A stretch of 64,000 nucleotides of DNA from Methylobacterium pseudosasicola (GCF_900114535.1 NZ_FOTK01000015.1:1-64000), one strand, 5' to 3'. Positions 49,157 through 59,081 are shown, counted from the first letter of the stretch. A program made the numbers and translations. Notes: generated by a model not told the origin, from the letters alone.

Positions 49157-49233
49157 TGGTCGGAGTGGCCGGACTTGAACCGACGACCCCCTGTCCCCCA
49201 GACAGGTGCGCTACCGGGCTGCGCTACACTCCG
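49157..49233 (-). tRNA. tRNA-Pro (anticodon GGG)
   Basis: 77 nt including encoded CCA. On the minus strand the acceptor stem is CGGAGTG/CACTCCG with discriminator A. The anticodon stem-loop is CCTGT-CTGGGGG-ACAGG (anticodon GGG), and the T-loop has GTTCAAGTC. The 5' end at 49233 and CCA at 49157-49159 are unambiguous. Confidence 0.95.
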
Positions 49234-49388
49234 ATGCCCCATGGGCTCGGCGCTCTTAGCCGTCGCGCCCCGCCCGCGCAAGCCCTTCACGCCGGATCGG
49301 CGGCGCTGGCCCTCTTTGCCTGAGACGGTTACGGGGAGCGTCCGCTGCTCCCAGCGCGCCGAACGCTCGCGCCACGCCTTCGAGGACC

Positions 49389-50669
49389 ATGACGGACCGA
49401 CCGATCGCCTTCGATCTCACGCGCCTCGTCACGCGGCTGCGCCACGCGAGCCCGTCGGGGATCGACCGGGTCGATCTCGCCTATGCGCGTCACTTCCTGG
49501 GCCGCCCGGGGCCGAGCGTCGGCGTGGTGTCCACGGCTTACGGACCGCGGGTGCTCGACCGCGCGCGCGCCCTCGCCATCGTCGAGGCCGTGGCGGCCGG
49601 CTGGGTCGAGGACCGGGACGCGCTGGCGGATCCAATCTATTGCGGGCTTGCGGCGCGGCTTGGTGCCCCGGTGGCGGTTGCTTCGTCCGCTCCGGCATCG
49701 CGGGCCGGCAGCACGCAGCGGCGCCGGATCCAGGCCCGGACGGCGGCCGACATCGCCCTGCGCGGGCGCCCGCTCTCGGTCCTGCCCCGCGACGCGCTCT
49801 ACCTGCACACCTCGCATTTGCGCCTCGACAATCCGGGCCGGTTCGATTGGCTCTACGACCGGCGGGACGTGCGCGCCGCGTTCTTCGTCCACGACCTCAT
49901 CCCGATCACCCATCCCGAATACGGGCGCGCCGGCGAGGCCGACCGCCACCGGGTCCGGATGCGCACCATCGGCCGGCACGCCGCCGCGATTCTCGTCAAC
50001 TCCGCCGATACCGGCGCCCGCACCCTCGATCACTTGTCCGCCGAGGGATTCGGCCGGCCGCCGGTGGCGGTGGGCCATCTCGGGGTCGAGCCGGCCTTCG
50101 GGCGTGCGGGGCCGCGGTTCCAGCCCGACCGTCCGACCTTCCTGGTCTGCGGCACGATCGAGTCGCGCAAGAATCACCTGCTGCTGTTCCAGCTCTGGCG
50201 CGTCCTGGCCGAGCGGCACGGGGCCGCGACGCCGCGTCTGGTCGTGGTCGGGCGCCGGGGCTGGGAGGCCGAGAGCGCCATCGACATGCTCGAGCGCTGC
50301 CCTGGCGTGCGGGCCCATACGGTCGAGGTCACGGGCCTCTCGACGCACGGCCTCGCGGCGCTGACCCGGAGCTGCACCGCCCTGCTGATGCCCTCGTTCA
50401 CGGAGGGCTACGGCATTCCGATCGTCGAGGCGGCGGCCTCCGGCCTGCCGGTGGTCGCCTCGGACATCCCGGTCCATCGGGAAATCGCCGGCAATTTCGC
50501 CCTGTTCCGCGATCCCCTCGACGGCCCGGGTTGGCTGGCGGCGATCGAGGCGCTCGCCCAGCCGGACGCGCCGCTGCGGGCCGAGCTCGCCGGGCGGCTC
50601 GACGGCTATGCGCCGCCGAATTGGGACGCGCATTTCGCGGCCGTCGGCCCGACGCTCGCGGCGATCTGA
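49389..50669 (+). CDS. Glycosyltransferase family 4 (GT-B fold)
   Basis: A 426-residue glycosyltransferase. The C-terminal donor domain carries VCGTIESRKNHLLLF and the EX7E-type motif PSFTEGYGIPIVEAAASGLPVVASD near residues 335-360. The N-terminal half has HDLIPITHPEY and VNSADT typical of mannosyltransferase-like enzymes. It probably builds a surface polysaccharide; acceptor and sugar are unknown. No other polysaccharide genes are adjacent. The start at ATG 49389 fits PIAFDLTRL. Confidence 0.9.
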   Translation: MTDRPIAFDLTRLVTRLRHASPSGIDRVDLAYARHFLGRPGPSVGVVSTAYGPRVLDRARALAIVEAVAAGWVEDRDALADPIYCGLAARLGAPVAVASSAPASRAGSTQRRRIQARTAADIALRGRPLSVLPRDALYLHTSHLRLDNPGRFDWLYDRRDVRAAFFVHDLIPITHPEYGRAGEADRHRVRMRTIGRHAAAILVNSADTGARTLDHLSAEGFGRPPVAVGHLGVEPAFGRAGPRFQPDRPTFLVCGTIESRKNHLLLFQLWRVLAERHGAATPRLVVVGRRGWEAESAIDMLERCPGVRAHTVEVTGLSTHGLAALTRSCTALLMPSFTEGYGIPIVEAAASGLPVVASDIPVHREIAGNFALFRDPLDGPGWLAAIEALAQPDAPLRAELAGRLDGYAPPNWDAHFAAVGPTLAAI

Positions 50670-50776
50670 CCGGACCGGCAGCAGCGCCGCGAGTTGCGCC
50701 GCTCCGGCCTGACGAATAAGGGAAAGCGTCAGCCCTTAGGGTCGGCCCCGGGTTGGGCGGAACGGAGATCCAGTCG

Positions 50777-51097
50777 ATGCAGGTGGTCGATCTCGATCGC
50801 GAGACGGTCAAGCGCGGGTTGAGCGATGGCACAATGCTGATCATCGACGTGCGCGAGGACCATGAATACGAGGCTGGACACATTCCCGGCGCCGTTTCGC
50901 ATCCGCTCTCCACCTTCGATCCGCAGGCCGTGGCGGCCTTGATCGCCTCGGATGGCCGCCGACCGGTCCTGTCCTGCGGCTCCGGTGTCCGCTCGGTCCA
51001 CGCTCTTATGGCGGCCCGGAAGGCCGGACTCGACATCTCCGAGCACTACAAGGGCGGCTTTAAGGATTGGTACGCGGCCGGCGAAGCAATCGAGTAG
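50777..51097 (+). CDS. Single-domain rhodanese
   Basis: A 106-residue sulfurtransferase-fold protein with active-site C67 in CGSGVRS and the family block IDVREDHEYEAGHIPGAV. Single-domain rhodaneses carry persulfide sulfur. ATG 50777 is preceded by GGAG; the longer frame upstream is not conserved. It is followed 146 bases later by the efflux adaptor gene. Confidence 0.92.
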   Translation: MQVVDLDRETVKRGLSDGTMLIIDVREDHEYEAGHIPGAVSHPLSTFDPQAVAALIASDGRRPVLSCGSGVRSVHALMAARKAGLDISEHYKGGFKDWYAAGEAIE

Positions 51098-51243
51098 CCG
51101 TATAAAACAATCCGCCCTCTTCGGGCCGCGATGTGCGCTCTCGCACAAGAAGCAATAGGGCGCGCGGGTTAGGGCGCGTCCACCAGGACTCATCGTCAAG
51201 CTTCGGTTCGACCGACGGGTCGGCCAACGGACAGCAGGACCCG

Positions 51244-52401
51244 ATGCGCAGCCGGCTTTCCAGCCTCCTCCCCGTGCTCTCCGGTCTCGCTGCCGGCTTC
51301 CTGGTTGCGGGTCCTCTCGCACCGATCGCACACGCCCAGGCACCGGGCGGGCCCCCGCCCAAGGTCACCGTGGCCAAGCCGGTGGTGCGCGAGATCGTCG
51401 AGCAGGACCAGTATACCGGCCGCTTCGACGCGATCGATTACGTCGAGGTCCGGGCCCGGGTCACCGGATACCTGGAGAAGATCAACTTCACCGACGGCCA
51501 GACGGTGAAGAAGGGTGATCTGCTGTTCGTGATCGATCGGCGCCCCTACAAGGCGGCCCTGGAGCAGGCCCAGGCCGCCCTCGCCTCCGCCAAGGCGCGC
51601 CAGTCCTTCTCGCAGACCGACTTGGAGCGCGCCCAGACCCTCTCCCGGAGCGGCAACATCTCTGAGCAGGTCACCGACCAGCGCCGGCAGGCCTCGCTGA
51701 CCGCCCAGGCCGATGTCGACAGCGCCCAGGCGGCGCTGAACAATGCGCAGCTCAACTACGACTTCAGCGAGGTCAAGGCGCCGGTCAACGGCCGGATCAG
51801 CCGGCGGCTGGTCACCGAGGGCAACATCGTCAGCGCCGACCAGACGATGCTGACCACGATCGTGTCGCTCGACCCGATCTGGTTCAGCTTCACCGTCGAT
51901 GAGAAGTCGTTCCTGAAGTACCAGAGCAGCCTCGGCATCGGCATGGGCCAGACCCAGCAGGGCAAGGGCGTGCCGATCATGATCGCCTTGTCCGGCGAGG
52001 CGAAGCCGACCCGCAAGGGCACCCTCGACTTCGTCGACAACCGCGTCGACAACGCCACCGGCACGATCCTGCTGCGCGCCACGGTCCCGAACGCCGACCA
52101 ATACATCAAGCCCGGCCTGTTCGGCATCGTGTCGATGCCGGCCACCAAGCCGTTCCAGGGCGTGATGATCCCCGACGAGGCGGTCGCCGCCAACCAGGAC
52201 AAGCGCATCGTCTACGTGCTCGGGCCCGACAACGTGATCCAGCAGAAGGACGTGGTGCTGGGCCCGAAGGTCGACGGCTACCGGGTGATCCGCAGCGGCC
52301 TGAAGGGCGACGAGAGCCTGGTGGTCAACGGCATCGCCCGCGTCCGTCCGGGGGCCAAGGTCACCCCAGAGACGGTCGAGCTGCCCCCGAGCAAGACGTG
52401 A
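51244..52401 (+). CDS. RND efflux periplasmic adaptor (membrane fusion protein)
   Basis: A 385-residue protein with a signal peptide (about 1-32), then lipoyl half-domains flanking an alpha-hairpin (ALASAKARQSFSQTDLERAQ and following), beta-barrel and membrane-proximal domains. It resembles AcrA/MexE-type adaptors. No lipobox Cys is present, so it is probably not a lipoprotein. It is followed by the pump gene; no outer-membrane channel gene is in the window, so a separately encoded channel is needed. Confidence 0.93.
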   Translation: MRSRLSSLLPVLSGLAAGFLVAGPLAPIAHAQAPGGPPPKVTVAKPVVREIVEQDQYTGRFDAIDYVEVRARVTGYLEKINFTDGQTVKKGDLLFVIDRRPYKAALEQAQAALASAKARQSFSQTDLERAQTLSRSGNISEQVTDQRRQASLTAQADVDSAQAALNNAQLNYDFSEVKAPVNGRISRRLVTEGNIVSADQTMLTTIVSLDPIWFSFTVDEKSFLKYQSSLGIGMGQTQQGKGVPIMIALSGEAKPTRKGTLDFVDNRVDNATGTILLRATVPNADQYIKPGLFGIVSMPATKPFQGVMIPDEAVAANQDKRIVYVLGPDNVIQQKDVVLGPKVDGYRVIRSGLKGDESLVVNGIARVRPGAKVTPETVELPPSKT

Positions 52402-52508
52402 GCCGGACCGGCTCGATACGACTGCATCCGCGCGCGCCGCGCCGCGTGCGCCGCACCGACGACGCAGGGCCCCGACCGGGTGACCGGCGGGCCTCAGAGG
52501 TTTGACCG

Positions 52509-55500
52509 ATGCGTTTCGCCCACTTCTTCGTCGATAGGCCGATCTTCGCGTCGGTCACGTCGATCGTCTTCCTGATCCTCGGCTTCGTCGCCTACGAGAG
52601 CCTGCCGGTCTCGCAATACCCGGAGATCGTGCCGCCGACCGTGACCGTGCGCGCCTCCTATCCGGGCGCCAACGCCGAGACTGTGGCCGCCACGATCGCG
52701 ACCCCGATCGAGCAGGAGGTCAACGGCGTCGACAACATGCTGTACATGACGTCGTTGTCGACCAACGACGGCAACATGCTGCTGACCGTGACCTTCAAGG
52801 TCGGCACCAACCTCGATATCGCCAACGTGCTGGTGCAGAACCGGCTGTCGGTGGCGCAGCCGCGCCTGCCGCCGGACGTGCGCAACCTCGGCGTCACCGT
52901 GCGCAAGGCCTCGCCCGACCTGATGCTGGTCGTGCACCTGCTCTCGCCGAACAAGACCTACGACCAGAACTACCTCGCCAACTACATCTACCTGAACATC
53001 CGCGACGAGCTGCTGCGCCTCGACGGCGTCGGCGACATCACGGTGTTCGGCGGTAACGAGTATGCCGAGCGTATCTGGGTCGATCCGAACAAGCTCGCCG
53101 CCTACGGCCTCTCGGTCACCGACGTCACCACGGCCCTGCAGGAGCAGAACGTCCAGGTGGCCGCCGGCCAGCTCAACGGGCCGCCCGCCGCCAAGGGCGA
53201 GGCGTTCCAGCTCGTCGTGCAGTCACAGGCCCGCTTCAAGACGCCGGAACAGTTCGCCGAGGTGATCATCAAGGCCCAGGACGGGCGCCTCGTCCGGGTC
53301 AAGGACATCGCCCGCGTCGAGATGGGCCAGAAGGACTACACCACCAACTCCTACCTCAACGACACCCCCGCGGTGGGCATCGGCGCGTTCCAGCGGCCCG
53401 GCACTAACGCGCTCGAGGCGGCCACCTCGGTCAAGCAGGTGATGGAGACGGTCAAGAAAAACTTCCCGCCGGACGTCGAATACCGCATCGCCTACAACCC
53501 GACCGAGTTCATCGAGGAATCGATCCAGGAGGTCTACAAGACGCTGTTCGAGGCGGTCGGCCTCGTGGTGATCGTGGTGCTGGTGTTCCTCCAGAGCTGG
53601 CGCACTGCCCTGATCCCGGTCATCGCGATCCCCGTCTCGCTGATCGGCACCTTCGCGGCGATGGCGGCGTTCGGCTTCTCGCTCAACAACCTGACCCTGT
53701 TCGGTCTGGTGCTCGCCATCGGCATCGTGGTCGACGACGCCATCGTCGTGGTGGAGAACGTCGAGCGCAACATGGCCGAGGGGCTGTCCCCGGGCGATGC
53801 TGCGCACAAGACCATGGACGAGGTCGGCGGCGCGGTCATCGCCATCGCCCTCGTGCTCGCCGCGGTGTTCGTGCCGACGGCGTTCATCCCGGGCATCTCG
53901 GGCCAGTTCTACAAGCAGTTCGCACTGACGATCGCGGCCTCGACCCTGATCTCGGCGTTCAACTCGCTGACCCTGTCCCCGGCTTTGTGTAAACTGCTGC
54001 TCGTGCCGCACCATGCGCGCAAGGAGCCGAAGTTCTTCCTGACCCGGTTCGTCAATTGGCTCGCCAACGGCTTCAACCGAGCCTTCGACGCCACGTCGGA
54101 CTTCTACGGCCGGACGATCCGCGTGCTCACCGGCGGGTTCGTGGGACTGGCGGCGATGCTGGTGGTCTACGCCGCGGTGATCGCCGGGACCCTGCACCTC
54201 GCGCAGACGACGCCGACGGGCTTCATTCCGGACCAGGACCAGGGCTACCTGATCGGCGTCGTCCAGCTGCCCTCCGGCTCCTCGCTCGATCGCACCACCG
54301 ACGTGATTCTGCGGGCCGCCAAGCAGGCCAGGACGGTGCCCGGCGTCGCCAACGCGGTGATCATTGCTGGCTTCGACGGAGCGACCTTCACCAACACCAC
54401 CAATGCCGGCGTGATGTTCCTCACCCTCACGGGGGCGAAGGAACGCGCCGGTCAGGGGCGTAGCGCCGGGGTGATCACCGGCGAGGTGCTGAAAGCCACC
54501 TCCGACATCCAGGAAGCCCGGGTGATCGTGATCCCGCCGCCGCCGGTGCGCGGCCTCGGCAACGGCGGCGGTTTCAAGATGCAGATCGAGAGCCGCCAAT
54601 CCTCGGAGATCGGCCCGCTCATGGCCGCGGCCGGCGAGGTGATCGGCCAGGCGAACCAGAGCGCCGATGTGCAGCGGGTGTTCACGACCTTCGACAACGC
54701 GACGCCGCAGCTCTTCCTCGACATCGACCGCACCATCGCGCGGATGCTGAACGTGCCGCTCGCCAACGTGTTCTCGTCGGTCCAGGCGGATCTCGGCGGC
54801 ACTTACGTGAACGACTTCAACACGCTCGGGCGCATCTACCAGGTGCGCCTGCAGGGCGACGCCGCCTTCCGCTCCTCGATCCAGGACATCTCGCAGATCA
54901 AGGTGCGCTCCTCCACGGGTGCGCTGGTACCGATGGGCACCCTCGCCTCGGTGCGCGACGTGACCGGCCCACAGATCGTCCAGCGGTTCAACCTGTACTA
55001 CTCGGTCCCCATCCAAGGCGTGGCCAAGCCCGGCGTCTCGACCGGACAGGCCCTGACCGCCATGGAGGAGATCGCCAAGAAGGTGCTGCCCGAGGGCTAC
55101 GCCTACGATTGGACCGAGATCGCCTTCCAGCAGAAGGCTGCGAGCGGCACCGCCGGCGCCGTCTTCGCCCTGGGCGTGCTGCTGGTCTTCCTGGTGCTGG
55201 CCGCGCAGTACGAATCCTGGGCTCTGCCGCTGGCGATCCTGCTGGTGGTGCCCACCGGCGTGCTCGCCGCGCTTGCCGGCGTGCAGTTCCGGGGTCAGGA
55301 CAACAACATCCTGACCCAGATCGGCTTGATCGTGCTGATCGGCTTGGCTGCCAAGAACGCGATCCTGATCGTCGAGTTCGCGCACGACATCGAGCAGCGC
55401 GAGCGCCGGGGCCCGGTGGAGGCGGCGGTGGAAGCCTGCCGGCTGCGCCTGCGCCCGATCCTGATGACCGCCTTCGCGTTCATCCTCGGCACCCTGCCGC

Positions 55501-55706
55501 TGGTGATCGCCACCGGCCCCGGCGCCGAGATGCGCCAGGCCCTGGGCACGGCGGTGTTCTTCGGGATGATCGGCGCGACCTTCTTCGGCCTGTTCCTCAC
55601 CCCGGTCTTCTACGTGGTGATCCGTCACTTCTCGCTCTGGCTCGGCCGCCTGCGGGGCAAGTCCTCCCACGGCGACCATGGCGGAACGGCCGCAGCTCAC
55701 GGCTGA
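52509..55706 (+). CDS. RND multidrug efflux pump, AcrB/MexF (HAE1) type
   Basis: A 1065-residue inner-membrane proton/drug antiporter. It begins MRFAHFFVDRPIFASV, typical of HAE1 pumps. The TM4 proton relay GIVVDDAIVVVENVERNM carries the Asp pair. The family repeats GFIPDQDQGYLIGVVQLP and GLAAKNAILIVEFA are visible. Twelve helices in two halves are expected. It forms an operon with the adaptor; substrates probably include drugs or solvents. A strong hairpin follows. Confidence 0.95.
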   Translation: MRFAHFFVDRPIFASVTSIVFLILGFVAYESLPVSQYPEIVPPTVTVRASYPGANAETVAATIATPIEQEVNGVDNMLYMTSLSTNDGNMLLTVTFKVGTNLDIANVLVQNRLSVAQPRLPPDVRNLGVTVRKASPDLMLVVHLLSPNKTYDQNYLANYIYLNIRDELLRLDGVGDITVFGGNEYAERIWVDPNKLAAYGLSVTDVTTALQEQNVQVAAGQLNGPPAAKGEAFQLVVQSQARFKTPEQFAEVIIKAQDGRLVRVKDIARVEMGQKDYTTNSYLNDTPAVGIGAFQRPGTNALEAATSVKQVMETVKKNFPPDVEYRIAYNPTEFIEESIQEVYKTLFEAVGLVVIVVLVFLQSWRTALIPVIAIPVSLIGTFAAMAAFGFSLNNLTLFGLVLAIGIVVDDAIVVVENVERNMAEGLSPGDAAHKTMDEVGGAVIAIALVLAAVFVPTAFIPGISGQFYKQFALTIAASTLISAFNSLTLSPALCKLLLVPHHARKEPKFFLTRFVNWLANGFNRAFDATSDFYGRTIRVLTGGFVGLAAMLVVYAAVIAGTLHLAQTTPTGFIPDQDQGYLIGVVQLPSGSSLDRTTDVILRAAKQARTVPGVANAVIIAGFDGATFTNTTNAGVMFLTLTGAKERAGQGRSAGVITGEVLKATSDIQEARVIVIPPPPVRGLGNGGGFKMQIESRQSSEIGPLMAAAGEVIGQANQSADVQRVFTTFDNATPQLFLDIDRTIARMLNVPLANVFSSVQADLGGTYVNDFNTLGRIYQVRLQGDAAFRSSIQDISQIKVRSSTGALVPMGTLASVRDVTGPQIVQRFNLYYSVPIQGVAKPGVSTGQALTAMEEIAKKVLPEGYAYDWTEIAFQQKAASGTAGAVFALGVLLVFLVLAAQYESWALPLAILLVVPTGVLAALAGVQFRGQDNNILTQIGLIVLIGLAAKNAILIVEFAHDIEQRERRGPVEAAVEACRLRLRPILMTAFAFILGTLPLVIATGPGAEMRQALGTAVFFGMIGATFFGLFLTPVFYVVIRHFSLWLGRLRGKSSHGDHGGTAAAHG

Positions 55707-55742
55707 GGCGAGCCCGGCCCTCAGCGATGACGCGATCCTGGA

Positions 55743-55783
55743 GCCGCGCCCGACCCTGACCGGTCGGGCGCGGCTTCGTTTGT
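55743..55783 (+). terminator. Rho-independent terminator after the RND operon
   Basis: Perfect 13-base arms GCCGCGCCCGACC (55743-55755) and GGTCGGGCGCGGC (55762-55774) with a six-base loop, followed by TTCGTTTGT, about 40 bases after the pump stop. Confidence 0.8.
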
Positions 55784-55816
55784 GACGGCACACCGAGTCC
55801 CGTGTAGAGGCGTGTC

Positions 55817-56335
55817 ATGCACGTGCTCGGCCGCCTCTTCCTCGGAGCCTTCGCGCTCCTCCTCGCCGTCCCGGCCGGCGCAGCGATTCTCCTGCTGGCG
55901 CTCCTCGTCGATCCGACCGCCAATGCCTGGCTGACCAATGGGGCGCTCGCGAGCGTCGACATGGCCCTGTCCGATCTCTCGGCGGGGCTGCCGCCGGAGG
56001 GGCTAGCACTGCTGATCGCCGGCCTCGCCCAGGCTTTGTTCGTCCTGCTGTTCGTGCCGCCGGCTCTGGTCGGGTTCGCCGGCGAGATGTTTTCGCGCCG
56101 CGGCTTCCTCTGGTACGGCGCCGGGGGCGGCCTCTTGACCGCCGCCCTGCCCTGGCTCGTCCGCGGTGCTGTGCGCCCGGCGGCGACGGGCGCCGACCCG
56201 GGGCTTCTCGCCGCCGAGGCGCGGCTGACGCTGATCCTGTTCGTCGTCGGCGCCAGCGCCGGCCTGGTCTACTGGCTGGTCGCCGGACGCTGCGCCGGGT
56301 TCTCCCGGCCCGAACGGCATGCCGGAGGCGCATGA
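55817..56335 (+). CDS. Membrane protein of unknown function
   Basis: A 172-residue protein with four predicted helices (about 5-30, 60-85, 97-117, 137-157). No motif or family is recognised. Its stop is 84 bases before the PlsC-like start, so the two may be cotranscribed and share a role in membrane lipid metabolism (weak inference). Confidence 0.72.
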   Translation: MHVLGRLFLGAFALLLAVPAGAAILLLALLVDPTANAWLTNGALASVDMALSDLSAGLPPEGLALLIAGLAQALFVLLFVPPALVGFAGEMFSRRGFLWYGAGGGLLTAALPWLVRGAVRPAATGADPGLLAAEARLTLILFVVGASAGLVYWLVAGRCAGFSRPERHAGGA

Positions 56336-56419
56336 TCGCTTGGTCCGGTGTCGGACCGTCCGCGCTTGGCCGCGGGCGCCTCCGCGCGGTAGAGGAAAGC
56401 CGTCACGAAGCGGATTCCG

Positions 56420-57199
56420 ATGCTCGCCCTGCGCTCCCTCGCCTTCAACGTCTGCTTCTACGCGGTGACGACGCTGCTGGCGCTGGGCGGCCTGCCCACG
56501 CTGGTCTCCCGCCGCGCGGTGCTGCGGCTCGCCCGGCTCTGGGGCCGGATTACCCTGTGGCTGCTGCGCGTGGTCGCCGGCATGCGGGTCGAGTTCCGCG
56601 GCCTCGAGAACATCCCGAAGGGGCCGCTGCTGGTCGCGGCCAAGCACCAATCGGCCCTGGAGACCCTGGCGCTCTGCACGGTGTTTCCGGAATTCGCCTA
56701 TATCCTCAAGCGCGAGCTGCTGCTGATCCCGCTGATCGGCTGGTACCTGTCGCGCAGCGGCATGGTGGCGATCGATCGCTCCAAGGGCGCCCGTGCGATG
56801 AGCCTGATGAATGCGGCCGCGGCCGACGCCATCCGGGATGGCCGGCAGCTCATCATCTTCCCGGAGGGGACGCGCCGCGCGGTCGGGGCGCCGCCGGCCT
56901 ACAAGCAGGGCCTGTCGCATCTCTACACGGCCCTGAAGGTGCCCTGCCTGCCGGTGGCGCTGAACACTGGCCAGTTCTGGGCGCGCAACAGCCTCGTCCG
57001 CCGGCCCGGTACGGCGGTGATCCAGTTCCTCGAGCCGATCCCGCCCGGCATGGGCCGCCCGGAATTTCAGGCGCTGGCGCAGGAGCGGCTGGAGGCGGCT
57101 TCGAACGCCCTGCTTGAAGGCGGCCCGAAGGATTCTGCGCCCCAGAGCGCTTCGTCATCGGCCGCCGAAGCGCCCGTGGGCGCCGCACCCCGCCGCTGA
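56420..57199 (+). CDS. plsC: 1-acyl-sn-glycerol-3-phosphate acyltransferase (PlsC family)
   Basis: A 259-residue membrane-bound acyltransferase making phosphatidic acid. The HX4D box appears as KHQSALE (H...E, a variant common in this branch), and the second motif FPEGTRR is near residue 147. An N-terminal hydrophobic segment (about 8-50) is present. Genome copies often include several paralogues, so the specific role is not fixed. Confidence 0.88.
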   Translation: MLALRSLAFNVCFYAVTTLLALGGLPTLVSRRAVLRLARLWGRITLWLLRVVAGMRVEFRGLENIPKGPLLVAAKHQSALETLALCTVFPEFAYILKRELLLIPLIGWYLSRSGMVAIDRSKGARAMSLMNAAAADAIRDGRQLIIFPEGTRRAVGAPPAYKQGLSHLYTALKVPCLPVALNTGQFWARNSLVRRPGTAVIQFLEPIPPGMGRPEFQALAQERLEAASNALLEGGPKDSAPQSASSSAAEAPVGAAPRR

Positions 57200-57265
57200 T
57201 TTTTTGGAGACGGCAAAGGCCGATTCCATAGGCCCCGGTGCTACGCGGCGGCCAGGGCTGCTGCT

Positions 57266-57330
57266 TGTGGATAACCCACCCGATCACCACATTCCTCCGT
57301 AGGAACGTTGCGCTTGACGCTTGTGGATAT
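57266..57330. promoter_or_regulatory. Two DnaA-box-like sites upstream of a hypothetical gene
   Basis: TGTGGATAA (57266-57274) is the exact complement of the consensus DnaA box TTATCCACA. A second match, TGTGGATAT (57322-57330), differs at one base. They are in the same orientation 56 bases apart. A TTGACG hexamer lies at 57314-57319. A chance occurrence is possible. Confidence 0.35.
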
Positions 57331-57350
57331 CGCGCGGTAGGTTGGAACAA

Positions 57351-57797
57351 ATGGCGAACAGAAGAGCCCTGTCCTGGTCAGCCGCGCTTCGCGACCTGAA
57401 GGACGATCGCACGCGGAGACAGGATGTGCGTGAAGAACGCCTCAAGACGACCGCAGGCCTGCGCGGCACGCCGGCCCTCCCCCTCTCGGCTTGGCGCGGG
57501 CGCTCGGGCCGGCGCTACGTGGTCGGGGTCCATCCGGCCGGCGCCTTCGACCTCGACGAAATGGCGGAAGCCGTGGTGATCGCCGTGCGCCGTGATGACA
57601 CCGGCATCGCCGAGATGGTCTCCGTGGCCACCTCGAACGAGAGCCCGCGCGACCACCTCCGGCGGACCTGGCTCGATCGGGTGCGCAACAGCGGCGCCAC
57701 CGAACTGCACGTCCATCGCCTGGCCGACGACGCGGCCGAGCGGGTAGCGATCGTCAACGACTTGCAGCTCGACACGGTCGAGCCCGCCCAGGTCTGA
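57351..57797 (+). CDS. Conserved hypothetical protein
   Basis: A 148-residue soluble protein. It has a basic N-terminus (ALRDLKDDRTRRQDVREER) and a compact C-terminal part with mixed alpha/beta pattern (YVVGVHPAGAFDLDEMAEAVVIAV; TELHVHRLADDAAERVAIVNDL). No family is recognised. The ATG 57351 start is chosen over an ATG ten codons upstream because the latter overlaps a DnaA-box-like site; both are possible. Confidence 0.65.
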   Translation: MANRRALSWSAALRDLKDDRTRRQDVREERLKTTAGLRGTPALPLSAWRGRSGRRYVVGVHPAGAFDLDEMAEAVVIAVRRDDTGIAEMVSVATSNESPRDHLRRTWLDRVRNSGATELHVHRLADDAAERVAIVNDLQLDTVEPAQV

Positions 57798-57956
57798 TCG
57801 AGAAATCGAGTCTGATCGAGAAATCGAATCCCGAGGGGCGGATCTGTCCGCCCCATGGTCGACCGATTCAAGCGCTGCCCCAGTTTCGCCCCGTGCATGG
57901 CCTCAAGGCGGGGCCTCTTGCCCCCGAACCGGGGCGGATGACGGGGAGCGGAGCGC

Positions 57957-59063
57957 ATGGTTCAGGATCGAACGCAGCCGGGCGGTGATGCGCAGGCCTC
58001 ACTGGCGCAGACGGCGCGGCGGTTCCGGCTGGGGCTGTTCCTCCCCTACATCCTGCTCGCGCTGCTGGTGGTCGCCTGGTCTGTCGCCTGGTTCTGGATC
58101 CGGGGGCGCGCCGCCACCGAGATCGATGGCTGGATCGCCCGCGAGGCGGCAGCCGGCCGCACCTGGACCTGCGCCGACCGGTCGCTCACCGGCTACCCGT
58201 TCCGCATCGAGCTCCGCTGCAGCGCCGTGACCCTCGACCGGTCCGACGGCCGTTTCCGCCTCGGCCCGTCCACCGCGGTGGCGCAAGTCTACCAGCCGCG
58301 CCTGGTGCTGTTCGAGAGCGCCGGGCCGTTCCATGTCGAGCAGGGCGCGCTCACCGGTGATGCGTCCTGGAGCAAGCTCCAGGGCAGCATCCACGGCGCG
58401 TCGGACGGCTTCACCCGCGCTTCGCTGGTGGTGGACGGCCCGAACGTTACCGTCACCGGCGCTGATCCGGGGCCGATCGCGGTCGCGGGCCAGCATCTGG
58501 AGCTGCACGCGCGGCCGACCCCCGGCCGCTACGAATCCGAGGGCGCGGTCGATGTGAGCCTGCGTCTGGCCCAGGCCGCCGTGCCGCAGCTCGACGCGCT
58601 CACCGGCAATCCCGCCCCGGCCGATCTGTCGTTGGATGCTACGCTCACCCAGGCCACTGTCCTGCGGACCGGTCCCGTGCCGCGGGAGCTGGAGCGCTGG
58701 CGCCAGGCCGGCGGTACGCTTGATCTGACGGCTCTGTCGCTCGCCAAGGGCGACCAGCGCGTGCAAGCGAAGGGCACGCTCGCTCTGGACGATACACACC
58801 GCCCCGTCGGGCAGCTCGATCTGCGGGCGGCGGGGGTGGATGCCCTGATTGGCAGCGTCGTCGGGCAGCGCTTCGGGTCTGAGAAGGGGGCGCTGGTCGG
58901 CCAGCTGGTCGGCGGCCTGCTGGGGCTGGGGCGGCAGCCCGACCGGGATGCGCCGGCGGGTGCGGCGCCGCTCAAACCCTTGCCGCCGCTGAAGTTTGTC
59001 AACGGGCGGATCGTGTTCAGCGGCTTCCCGATCCCCAATCTCTACCTGCCGGTCCTGTACTAG
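57957..59063 (+). CDS. DUF2125 family membrane-anchored protein
   Basis: A 368-residue protein with one N-terminal helix (about 26-48) and a long beta-rich periplasmic domain. The segment TWTCADRSLTGYPFRIELRCSAV is characteristic of the alphaproteobacterial DUF2125 family (YdgA-like folds). Function is unknown. It ends 18 bases before trpF on the same strand. Confidence 0.85.
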   Translation: MVQDRTQPGGDAQASLAQTARRFRLGLFLPYILLALLVVAWSVAWFWIRGRAATEIDGWIAREAAAGRTWTCADRSLTGYPFRIELRCSAVTLDRSDGRFRLGPSTAVAQVYQPRLVLFESAGPFHVEQGALTGDASWSKLQGSIHGASDGFTRASLVVDGPNVTVTGADPGPIAVAGQHLELHARPTPGRYESEGAVDVSLRLAQAAVPQLDALTGNPAPADLSLDATLTQATVLRTGPVPRELERWRQAGGTLDLTALSLAKGDQRVQAKGTLALDDTHRPVGQLDLRAAGVDALIGSVVGQRFGSEKGALVGQLVGGLLGLGRQPDRDAPAGAAPLKPLPPLKFVNGRIVFSGFPIPNLYLPVLY

Positions 59064-59081
59064 ATCGGCTACAGGACAGCC

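Noticed and set aside
53223-55793. An 856-codon minus-strand open frame over the RND pump
   Set aside because: An antisense mirror of a well-supported 1065-residue AcrB-type pump; low-complexity Arg/His/Gly translation.
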